Source: Spirochaetales bacterium (GTDB taxonomy: Bacteria > Spirochaetota > Spirochaetia > DSM-16054 > Sediminispirochaetaceae). From it: a stretch of 6,436 bases of DNA. Positions 1-5,298 of the stretch are shown here, piece after piece. The position numbers were made by a program, and so were the translations under genes. The notes beneath the pieces are model-generated. The model was not told the DNA's origin. It saw only the letters and a list, made by a program, of their open reading frames with translations, and searched no databases. Position 1 is the stretch's first letter. Each line of letters starts with the position of its first letter. The stretch is taken from the NCBI GenBank assembly GCA_021767325.1, contig JAASTM010000148.1, positions 1 through 6,436 of the forward strand, written 5' to 3'.

Positions 1-61
1 CTTTTTTCAAACTGCTGTTGTGAAATATGCCTTTTTGAGGTATTTTATAAAAAGCGCAACT

Positions 62-1186
62 ATGAAATACGTCGATGATTTTATGAAAAGCCCGGAGACC
101 ATCAAGCATTACGATTTGCTCAACTCTCTGGGTGTGTTTGATTATCTGGCCAACTGTAAGCGCCGGATTCACGATTTAGAAGAACTCCTCTCCGACGCAA
201 TCGAGATTTTTAACCAGGACAGTGGTGACAATCTCATTGAGTATATAACCTCTAACCTGGTTGACCGCTTCGTCCCCAGCTTTCTGCAGTTCGTGCTGAA
301 GCTTCACGGCGATGAACAACGCCCGCGCACAATCTGCTACCACAACCTGAAGCGGGTCGAATCACCGGCACCGATAAACTCTCTGGAAGCTTACAGCCGC
401 TATTTCTCCTCATACCCCGGCACCATCAGTTTTTCTCTGTTCGAATACTCCATACAGAACCAGGCGGCCGCTGAATATTTGAAGCCTCTGAATCCAGAGA
501 TCATCATTCCGATCAGCGGTCCCGATGAGCTGTACGGGATGATTATCGTGGGGAAGAAAATAGTCGAAGGCGAGTATTCCGATGAGGAGATCATCTACAT
601 CGACCGCTTATTGAAATTCGCCTCTCTGAGCTTTCAGAATGTAATCCACTACCGCAGCAGCGTAACGGATTTCAAGACACAGCTGTACAACCACTCCTTC
701 TTTCAGAAGCGGCTGAACGAGGAACTGGCCAAGGTGCAGCGCTATCATAAAAGTATCTCCATTCTCCTGCTGGATATCGACCATTTCAAGCAGCTCAACG
801 ACAAACACGGACATCTAGCCGGGGACAAGGTCCTATTCCACTTGTCTCGGGCCCTCGAGCATACCCTGCGGCAGGAGGATGTCATTGCCAGATTCGGCGG
901 CGAGGAGTTTATCGTCCTGTTGCCGGAGAGCTCCAAGGATGCCGCCTACCATGTCTCGGAACGTATTCGCAAAGAGATCGAAGGGATGGAAATTAAATAC
1001 ATGGAAAAAACATTGAAGATTACTGTGAGCATCGGGGTCAACCATATCAACTCCACCCGTTCTGCATCCCCGCAACAGCTCATCGAACAGGCGGACAAGG
1101 CCCTCTACACTTCGAAATCCAACGGACGGAACTGTGTCACCTTTTACAAACCGGGGCTGCTGTTCAAAGTAACCCATATCGGATAG
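62..1186 (+). CDS. Diguanylate cyclase: GAF-like sensor region plus GGDEF domain
   Basis: Likely makes cyclic di-GMP from two GTP in the cytoplasm. Numbering from the ATG at 62 (374 aa), the C-terminal GGDEF domain spans about 202-363. It has the metal-binding LLDIDHFK segment (Asp238, Asp240), the nucleotide-binding ND..GH..GD residues (Asn246, Asp255), the active-site loop GGEEF (279-283) and the late SIGV and ADKALY..K..GRN motifs. An RQED sequence (270-273) lies five residues before GGEEF and matches the RxxD inhibitory site, so product feedback is expected. Residues about 40-195 have the length and predicted alternation of a GAF-like sensor; that part is inference, and the ligand is unknown. 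I see no signal peptide or membrane segment. The start is uncertain: neither the ATG at 62 nor the in-frame GTG at 20 has a well-placed ribosome site, and the frame stays open to base 2, so the gene could begin outside the window. Confidence 0.9.
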   Translation: MKYVDDFMKSPETIKHYDLLNSLGVFDYLANCKRRIHDLEELLSDAIEIFNQDSGDNLIEYITSNLVDRFVPSFLQFVLKLHGDEQRPRTICYHNLKRVESPAPINSLEAYSRYFSSYPGTISFSLFEYSIQNQAAAEYLKPLNPEIIIPISGPDELYGMIIVGKKIVEGEYSDEEIIYIDRLLKFASLSFQNVIHYRSSVTDFKTQLYNHSFFQKRLNEELAKVQRYHKSISILLLDIDHFKQLNDKHGHLAGDKVLFHLSRALEHTLRQEDVIARFGGEEFIVLLPESSKDAAYHVSERIRKEIEGMEIKYMEKTLKITVSIGVNHINSTRSASPQQLIEQADKALYTSKSNGRNCVTFYKPGLLFKVTHIG

Positions 1187-1216
1187 GTTGTGCTATGTCA
1201 GAGCTTCTTCATCACC

Positions 1217-1268
1217 CTTCCGGTGGTGACCGGCTAATGCCGCCGGAGGAACGCTTACATTTTTTTTT
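1217..1268 (+). terminator. Possible terminator after the GGDEF gene
   Basis: Bases 1217-1227 can pair with 1239-1249 in a stem of about 11 bp with three G-T wobbles, closed by a 9-nt loop. A run of nine T (1260-1268) follows, but only after a 10-nt gap. A classic intrinsic terminator has its T run directly after the stem, so this is an imperfect candidate. A second, smaller hairpin (CGGC 1231-1234 with GCCG 1239-1242, loop TAAT) competes for the same 3' arm. Confidence 0.45.
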
Positions 1269-1282
1269 CAATATGATAGTAT
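1254..1282 (+). promoter_or_regulatory. Possible sigma-70 promoter for glnS
   Basis: CTTACA (1254-1259) as the -35 and TAGTAT (1277-1282) as the -10 are 17 bp apart, each matching four of six consensus bases. The spacer contains the T run. Transcription would begin near 1289 and give a leader of roughly 33 nt. An alternative -10, TATGAT (1272-1277), matches better but lacks a well-spaced -35. Confidence 0.4.
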
Positions 1283-1306
1283 CAGCAGCATTAGAAGGTA
1301 GAAAAC

Positions 1307-1313
1307 AGAGAGG
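1307..1313 (+). promoter_or_regulatory. Ribosome-binding site of glnS
   Basis: AGAGAGG lies 8 nt before the ATG at 1322 and supports that start for GlnRS. Confidence 0.75.
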
Positions 1314-1321
1314 TAGAGAAT

Positions 1322-3016
1322 ATGGACAGCAATGAGAACGAGAGTTCCCTCAATTTTATCGAACGCGTTATAGAAAAGGACCTGGCGGAGGGCAGGCATG
1401 ACGGCCGAGTCGTTACCCGCTTTCCCCCCGAGCCGAACGGTTATCTGCACATCGGCCATGCAAAATCGATCTGCCTCAATTTCGGACTGGCCGAAAAATA
1501 CAACGGACGCTGCCATCTGAGGTTTGATGATACCAACCCGGAAAAAGAGGAAATCGAATATATCGAATCGATTAAAGAGGACGTACACTGGCTTGGCTTC
1601 GACTGGGGCGAACATGAGTACTTTGCCTCTGATTATTTTGAGCAGCTCTATGAGTATGCGCTGGTACTGATCAAAGCCGGAAAGGCCTACGTTGATAGCC
1701 TCTCCCCGGAGGAGATCCGGGAGTACCGCGGCACACTCAAACAGCCCGGAAAAGAGAGCCCCGACCGATCCAGGCCCGTGGAAGAGAACCTCGACCTGTT
1801 CGAGCGGATGCGCAAGGGTGAGTTCGAGGAAGGCACCTACGTGCTCAGAGCAAAAATCGACATGGCGTCGGGGAATCTGAACATGCGCGATCCCACCCTC
1901 TATCGCATTAAAAAGGTAAAACACCATCGCACCGGGGAGACCTGGACTATCTATCCCATGTATGATTTTACCCATCCGCTGTCCGATGCAATCGAAGGGG
2001 TCACCCACTCCATCTGTACCCTCGAATTCGAGGACCATCGTCCCCTCTACGACTGGGTGGTAGATGAATCGGGGATAGAGCACCAGCCCCGGCAGTACGA
2101 GTTTGCCCGTCTTAATCTCAATTATACGGTAATGAGCAAGCGCAAACTGCTGAAACTGGTCAGAGACGGGTACGTGGACGGATGGGACGACCCGCGCATG
2201 CCTACGATCTCGGGCTTTCGGCGGAGGGGCTACACCCCCAAGGCAATCCGTGATTTTGCCGAGCGGATCGGGGTGGCAAAAGCCAACAGCACCATCGACA
2301 TCGCCCTTCTGGAGCACTGCCTGCGGGAAGATCTCAACAAGCGGGCTCAGCGGGTAATGGCGGTCATAGATCCTGTGAAGGTGATCATAGATAACTATCC
2401 CGAAGACCAGGAAGAGTGGCTCGAAGCGGTAAACAATCCGGAGGATGAATCGGCCGGAAGCCGTACGGTACCCTTCAGCCGGGAGCTCTACATCGAACGC
2501 GAAGACTTTATGGAGGATCCTCCGAAAAAGTTTTTCCGCCTGGCCCCGGGCAGAGAGGTTCGCCTGAAGCACGCCTACTACATAACCTGTGTAGATGTGA
2601 AGAAAAACCCTGCGACCGGAGAGATCGAAGAGATCCACTGCACCTACGACCCGCAGTCCCGGGGCGGTTGGACGGAGGACGGCCGCAAGGTGAAGGGTAC
2701 CAGTCACTGGGTCTCCGCCCGGCATGCAGTCGAAGCGGAGGTACGCATCTACGATCACCTGTTTACGAGTGAGAATCCCGGCGAGGCCACCGGCGAGTTC
2801 CTGGATGATGTGAACCCGCAGTCCCTGCAGATAGTAAAGCATGCCAAACTCGAGCCCTCACTGAAGGATGCGAAGGCCGGCGAGTTCTACCAGTTTCTGC
2901 GTAAGGGCTATTTCTGCGTCGATACCAAGTATTCCGCGCCCGGCCAGCCGGTTTTCAACCGTACTGTTTCACTGAAGGATACCTGGGCTAAGCTGAAGAA
3001 GAAGCTGAATAAATAG
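1322..3016 (+). CDS. glnS: Glutaminyl-tRNA synthetase (GlnRS)
   Basis: A cytoplasmic class I aminoacyl-tRNA synthetase that charges tRNA-Gln with glutamine using ATP. The 564-residue product is close to the usual bacterial length (E. coli about 554). The class I signatures are clear: [14 protein letters not shown] near the N-terminus (HIGH at 43-46), the LRFDDTNP block (66-73) and the KMSKS-equivalent VMSKRK (270-275). The [18 protein letters not shown] block (228-245) is characteristic of GlnRS rather than discriminating GluRS. Residues after about 340 form the two-part beta-barrel anticodon-binding region expected of GlnRS, including a DPQSRGG segment (443-449). The gene appears to be its own transcription unit: a promoter and hairpin lie before it, and the next gene converges on it. 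The first 507 codons contain no TTA, CTA or TCA, suggesting selected codon use. Having GlnRS implies direct charging rather than sole reliance on the GatCAB amidation route. Confidence 0.97.
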   Translation: MDSNENESSLNFIERVIEKDLAEGRHDGRVVTRFPPEPNGYLHIGHAKSICLNFGLAEKYNGRCHLRFDDTNPEKEEIEYIESIKEDVHWLGFDWGEHEYFASDYFEQLYEYALVLIKAGKAYVDSLSPEEIREYRGTLKQPGKESPDRSRPVEENLDLFERMRKGEFEEGTYVLRAKIDMASGNLNMRDPTLYRIKKVKHHRTGETWTIYPMYDFTHPLSDAIEGVTHSICTLEFEDHRPLYDWVVDESGIEHQPRQYEFARLNLNYTVMSKRKLLKLVRDGYVDGWDDPRMPTISGFRRRGYTPKAIRDFAERIGVAKANSTIDIALLEHCLREDLNKRAQRVMAVIDPVKVIIDNYPEDQEEWLEAVNNPEDESAGSRTVPFSRELYIEREDFMEDPPKKFFRLAPGREVRLKHAYYITCVDVKKNPATGEIEEIHCTYDPQSRGGWTEDGRKVKGTSHWVSARHAVEAEVRIYDHLFTSENPGEATGEFLDDVNPQSLQIVKHAKLEPSLKDAKAGEFYQFLRKGYFCVDTKYSAPGQPVFNRTVSLKDTWAKLKKKLNK

Positions 3017-3094
3017 GCCGGCCGCCGTGACGACTGAGGCCGCCGTGACGGCCGTGGCCGGCAGGCCTACCGCCGGCAAGTTTAGCGCCGGCGG
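3017..3094. repeat. GC-rich cluster of palindromes and direct repeats between convergent genes
   Basis: The gap between the glnS stop (3014-3016) and the methyltransferase stop (3082-3084), continuing slightly into the latter gene, is almost pure G and C. The 13-mer GGCCGCCGTGACG occurs twice exactly (3020-3032, 3038-3050; 18-bp period). The palindrome GCCGGC occurs at 3017, 3057, 3072 and 3087, the last three spaced exactly 15 bp apart. CCGCCGGC (3070-3077) and GCCGGCGG (3087-3094) form a perfect 8-bp inverted repeat with a 9-nt loop across the methyltransferase stop codon. GCCGTGACGGC (3042-3052) is another near-perfect palindrome. These can fold on either strand, so a two-way transcript end or mRNA 3' protection is possible. 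There is no T run on either strand, so a classic intrinsic terminator is not supported. Confidence 0.75.
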
Positions 3095-4029
3095 ATGACC
3101 CAGCTGCGGTGGGGCCGCCGCTTTCCGTTGAAATCCGGCGGAATAGTCGAACGGGTGGTCTCCTGCACCTCGGCGCCGCGCAGGCGGCCCGGGTCGAAGT
3201 GGAATTTGTGATAGTTGGTGGAGAACAAAATGCTGCCGTTCTTCGATAAGAGCTTGAGGCACTGGCCAATAAACCACACGTAATCACGCTGGATATCGAA
3301 GGTTCCCTCGGTTTTTCGGCTGTTCGAGAAGGTCGGCGGATCGAGAATGATCAGCTCGTACCGCTCATCCCTCTGCACTGCAGCCTGCAGGTATTCACGG
3401 ACATCCGAATTACAGAACGAGTGCATATCACCGGTCAAACCGTTCAGTTCGAGATTCTCCTGTGCCCACCGAAGATAGGGTGCTGATAGGTCGACAGACA
3501 CGGTGCGGGCCGCTCCTCCGGCCGCCGCATACACGGTGAAGGCCCCGGTATACGCAAAAAGATTCAATATGCGGTTCCCCGCCGCCGCCTCACGAACCAG
3601 CTGCCGGCTGATTCTGTGATCCAAAAACAGACCTGTATCCAGATAGTCCGAGAGATTGACTTTGAACTTCAGCCCCTGTTCCTGAACCACCAGGGTCTGA
3701 TTGGCCCGGTTCAACTTTTCGTGCTGCAGCTCACGTCCCTGTACAAAGCGGTGTTTGAAAAAAATTCGCTCCAGCGGTACATACAGCATCCGCGCCGCTG
3801 CATCCAGAAACTCCGGCTCGGCATCGAGGAACTCCGGATGATGGTTTTCGGCCAGCGAGGAGATGTGTAAATACTTCCCGTAAAAATCTATCATCCACGG
3901 AATTTCAGCGATATTCCAGTTGTAGACCCGAAAACAGTCGGTCTCTGTATCAGAAAATATGCTGCGGCTCTCCTGATGATTATTTTTCAGGAGTTTGCCG
4001 AAATCTTTTAGCAGTTGACTTGTATCCAT
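3082..4029 (-). CDS. Stand-alone RlmK-like 23S rRNA methyltransferase
   Basis: A class I SAM-dependent methyltransferase of 315 residues that closely resembles, from memory of the family, the C-terminal half of E. coli RlmL (the RlmK domain, which makes m7G2069 in 23S rRNA). Shared blocks are FRVYNWNIAEIPWMIDFYG (33-51), VNLSDYLDTGLFLDHR (124-139), the SAM-binding motif I NLFAYTG (156-162), the acidic strand VSVDLS (177-182), RWAQENLELNGLTG (187-200), the catalytic-loop motif IV DPPTFSNS (230-237) and FDIQRD (244-249). The N-terminal THUMP/RlmL half of the E. coli fusion is absent, and there is no PUA domain as in RlmI. It is transcribed towards glnS and divergently from the DUF493 gene. A weak Shine-Dalgarno (GGAAG, plus-strand 4033-4037) lies only 3 nt before the ATG. 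Residues 65-78 contain a short tandem duplication. The exact target base is inferred from similarity. Confidence 0.88.
   Translation of the reverse strand: MDTSQLLKDFGKLLKNNHQESRSIFSDTETDCFRVYNWNIAEIPWMIDFYGKYLHISSLAENHHPEFLDAEPEFLDAAARMLYVPLERIFFKHRFVQGRELQHEKLNRANQTLVVQEQGLKFKVNLSDYLDTGLFLDHRISRQLVREAAAGNRILNLFAYTGAFTVYAAAGGAARTVSVDLSAPYLRWAQENLELNGLTGDMHSFCNSDVREYLQAAVQRDERYELIILDPPTFSNSRKTEGTFDIQRDYVWFIGQCLKLLSKNGSILFSTNYHKFHFDPGRLRGAEVQETTRSTIPPDFNGKRRPHRSWVIRRR
3796..3837 (-). repeat. 21-bp tandem duplication inside the methyltransferase gene
   Basis: Two adjacent 21-bp units (3796-3816 and 3817-3837) agree at 17 of 21 positions and encode PEFLDAE followed by PEFLDAA (residues 65-78). 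The unit is a multiple of three, so the frame is kept. It falls in the helical linker before the catalytic domain, where an insertion would be tolerated. Confidence 0.7.
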
Positions 4030-4044
4030 AATCTTCCAAATAGT
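4015..4044 (+). promoter_or_regulatory. Possible promoter for the DUF493 gene
   Basis: TTGACT (4015-4020) matches five of six -35 bases. AATAGT (4039-4044), 18 bp downstream, is a four-of-six -10. The -35 lies inside the start of the divergent methyltransferase gene, which is unavoidable because the two start codons are separated by only 38 bp. TAGTAT (4041-4046) is an alternative -10 with a long 20-bp spacer. Confidence 0.4.
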
Positions 4045-4055
4045 ATGTTGTTAAT

Positions 4056-4061
4056 AAGGAG
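4056..4061 (+). promoter_or_regulatory. Ribosome-binding site of the DUF493 gene
   Basis: AAGGAG lies 6 nt before the ATG at 4068. It fixes that start and supports this 91-codon frame as a real gene. Confidence 0.8.
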
Positions 4062-4067
4062 TATAGT

Positions 4068-4343
4068 ATGGCATCAATTTCTGATAATCAGCAACCCCAC
4101 TTTCCGGCCAGGACCGTGATGAAAATCATCACCGAAATGCCCAGCTCCGTCAGAGTGCAGCAAATGCGGCTGGAGGAGGTATTCCACAAGCTGATGCTCA
4201 AACCAAAACCCTGGACGGAAAAGAGCAGCGGGAAACAAAAGTATATGAGTTTCACTACCGAGGTCTATATTCAAAACCGGGAGCAGCTGCATTCCCTCTA
4301 CGCTAATCTTCAGCAGCTGCCCGAGGTAAAACAGGTGCTGTAG
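4068..4343 (+). CDS. DUF493 / YbeD-like small protein
   Basis: A 91-residue cytoplasmic protein that fits the DUF493 (YbeD) family, small ACT-like alpha/beta proteins of uncertain function, thought to be regulatory. E. coli YbeD is of similar size (about 87 aa). The C-terminal half carries the family pattern: KYMSFTTEVYI (58-68) corresponds to the 'Y.S.T..I' strand, followed by REQLHSLYANLQ (71-82), the 'eQ...lY..L' helix, and PEVKQVL (85-91), the closing strand. The N-terminal FPARTVMKII (12-21) matches the first strand of the fold. A strong ribosome site precedes it. It is divergent from the methyltransferase gene and separated by a promoter from the OsmC operon, so it may be a single-gene unit. 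Family assignment is by pattern recognition only. Confidence 0.75.
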   Translation: MASISDNQQPHFPARTVMKIITEMPSSVRVQQMRLEEVFHKLMLKPKPWTEKSSGKQKYMSFTTEVYIQNREQLHSLYANLQQLPEVKQVL

Positions 4344-4360
4344 CCTGAGCCTCTGCGGCT

Positions 4361-4389
4361 TTGCTTTCGACGGGTTTTATTGATATATT
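4361..4389 (+). promoter_or_regulatory. Extended -10 promoter for the OsmC operon
   Basis: TATATT (4384-4389) matches five of six -10 bases and is preceded by TG one base upstream (4381-4382), the extended -10 element. TTGCTT (4361-4366), 17 bp upstream, supplies a partial -35. Transcription would start near 4396, just before the ribosome site. This is the best promoter candidate in the window, although no operator such as an OxyR or PerR site is recognisable by eye. Confidence 0.55.
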
Positions 4390-4397
4390 TACAATCT

Positions 4398-4405
4398 AAA
4401 GGAGG
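4398..4405 (+). promoter_or_regulatory. Strong ribosome-binding site of the OsmC-family gene
   Basis: AAAGGAGG is a near-perfect Shine-Dalgarno 4 nt before the ATG at 4410. It decides the start in favour of this ATG over an in-frame TTG at 4380, which lies in the promoter. Confidence 0.85.
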
Positions 4406-4409
4406 AAAT

Positions 4410-4829
4410 ATGTCACATCAAACTTTGAATTGCACATGGAAAGAAGGAATGGCCTTTGAGACCGAGGTGAGCGGCCATAAAATACTGATGGATGCCGATG
4501 ATTCGGTGGGAGGCCGGGATTCTGGGCCCCGTCCCAAGCCGCTCATGCTGGCTTCGCTGGCCGGCTGCACCGGGATGGATGTAATTTCCATCTTAAAGAA
4601 GATGCAGCAGCCGTACACCTACTTTAACATAGATGTAGAGGCGGATATGACCGAAGAACATCCCAAGCAGTACAGTTCTATCAAAGTAATTTATGAATTC
4701 AAGAAAGCGGACAATCTCGATGAGAAAAAGGTGCAGAAAGCAGTCGATTTGAGCCAGGAACGCTACTGCGGCGTGAGCGCATTGCTAAAAAAAGCGATTA
4801 CAGTGGATTACGAGATAAGATACATCTAA
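4410..4829 (+). CDS. OsmC/Ohr-family protein (probable thiol peroxidase)
   Basis: A 139-residue cytoplasmic protein of the OsmC superfamily, whose characterised members reduce organic or fatty-acid hydroperoxides through a pair of cysteines. Both expected cysteines are present: Cys53 in LAGCTGMDV and Cys120 in ERYCGVSALL. The RPKPLMLASLAGC block (41-53) and the swapped-dimer N-terminal strands (GMAFETEV..HKILMDAD) are typical. The length matches the family. The pattern is closer to the YhfA-type general OsmC branch than to classic Ohr, so the physiological substrate is not certain. It is the first gene of a three-gene operon: its TAA is followed, after one base, by the ATG of the next gene. 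An alternative TTG start at 4380 would add ten residues but overlaps the promoter. Confidence 0.9.
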   Translation: MSHQTLNCTWKEGMAFETEVSGHKILMDADDSVGGRDSGPRPKPLMLASLAGCTGMDVISILKKMQQPYTYFNIDVEADMTEEHPKQYSSIKVIYEFKKADNLDEKKVQKAVDLSQERYCGVSALLKKAITVDYEIRYI

Positions 4830-4830
4830 A

Positions 4831-5298
4831 ATGAGCAGGGAATCTGATAACTTACTCAAGCAGCTGGAACTCGAAAACGGCGGTACAATCGAATGGAAAA
4901 CATACGCCTTTCTCATGTCGCTCAAAAACCGCAGCCTGGTCAGTAAGGGAGGTCTCCTCTACATCGTGGACGGAGACCTCATCTTTGAAGATTTTGAATC
5001 GGACCGCCCGATTTATCGTGTAATCGGTACCAAACAAAAAACCTACCAGAAAACCAAGCTGAAGGCGCCCCTCGCCTCCATCGTCGATGTACAGATGATG
5101 ACCCGTTCAAACGCCCTCAAGGCCTTACGGGGAAAGCGGAATCTTGACCAGATAAACACTCCGAACAAACTGCAGCGCTTTCTGGATAGAACCGTGCATG
5201 CGATACGCTTCGAAGATGAGAGCTGCTGGTTCTGTGAGATGTACAATACCGAAAATCTTAGCGGGTACTTACCCCGATACAATAAGGAGATACTATGA
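4831..5298 (+). CDS. Hypothetical protein, possibly PH-like fold
   Basis: I do not recognise this 155-residue protein. It is soluble, with no signal peptide or membrane segment, and rich in basic residues. After an N-terminal helix (SDNLLKQLELE, 5-15), it looks like a run of beta strands: GGLLYIVDGDLIFEDFE (40-56), IYRVIG (61-66), YQKTKLKAPLASIVDVQMM (72-90), then a basic stretch with RSNALKALRGKR (92-103), and AIRFEDESCWFCEMYN (124-139). A strand-rich body ending in a helix (TENLSGYLPRYN) is compatible with a small PH/GRAM-like domain; this is inference. The gene starts one base after the OsmC-family stop with little ribosome site of its own, and its stop overlaps the phosphohexomutase ATG (ATGA). 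Translational coupling to both neighbours is therefore likely. It may act in the same pathway as the mutase, but nothing in the sequence shows that directly. Confidence 0.85.
   Translation: MSRESDNLLKQLELENGGTIEWKTYAFLMSLKNRSLVSKGGLLYIVDGDLIFEDFESDRPIYRVIGTKQKTYQKTKLKAPLASIVDVQMMTRSNALKALRGKRNLDQINTPNKLQRFLDRTVHAIRFEDESCWFCEMYNTENLSGYLPRYNKEIL
5284..5289 (+). promoter_or_regulatory. Ribosome-binding site of the phosphohexomutase gene
   Basis: AAGGAG lies inside the end of the upstream gene, 5 nt before the ATG at 5295. It fixes that start and gives the ATGA overlap (5295-5298). Confidence 0.85.

Larger units (their letters stand above)
1187..1321 (+). other. Intergenic region between the GGDEF gene and glnS
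   Basis: These 135 bases contain no convincing gene. They hold, in order, a GC-rich hairpin, a run of nine T, a possible promoter and the glnS ribosome-binding site. These are listed separately. Confidence 0.7.

Noticed and set aside
18..46. Possible promoter (TTGTGA, TATTTT) before the GGDEF gene
   Set aside because: Each box matches only four of six bases, and the mRNA leader would be about 9 nt; the gene may instead begin upstream of the window.
1220..1243. T-box-like sequence (GGTGGTGACCGG) before glnS
   Set aside because: The T-box core needs TGGNACC; here there is an extra base. Also there is no room for a Stem I with specifier loop between the GGDEF stop and this point, and the likely promoter lies downstream.
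1268..2842. 524-codon open frame on the minus strand opposite glnS
   Set aside because: It is codon-aligned with glnS and stays open only because glnS avoids TTA, CTA and TCA. Its translation resembles no family I know and glnS is unmistakable.
3616..3870. 84-codon plus-strand frame inside the methyltransferase gene
   Set aside because: It is the complement of a well-supported gene, with no ribosome site and no recognisable domain.
4332..4361. Possible terminator after the DUF493 gene
   Set aside because: Only 4-bp stems can be drawn (CAGG/CCTG, AGCC/GGCT), with no T run directly after; too weak to call.
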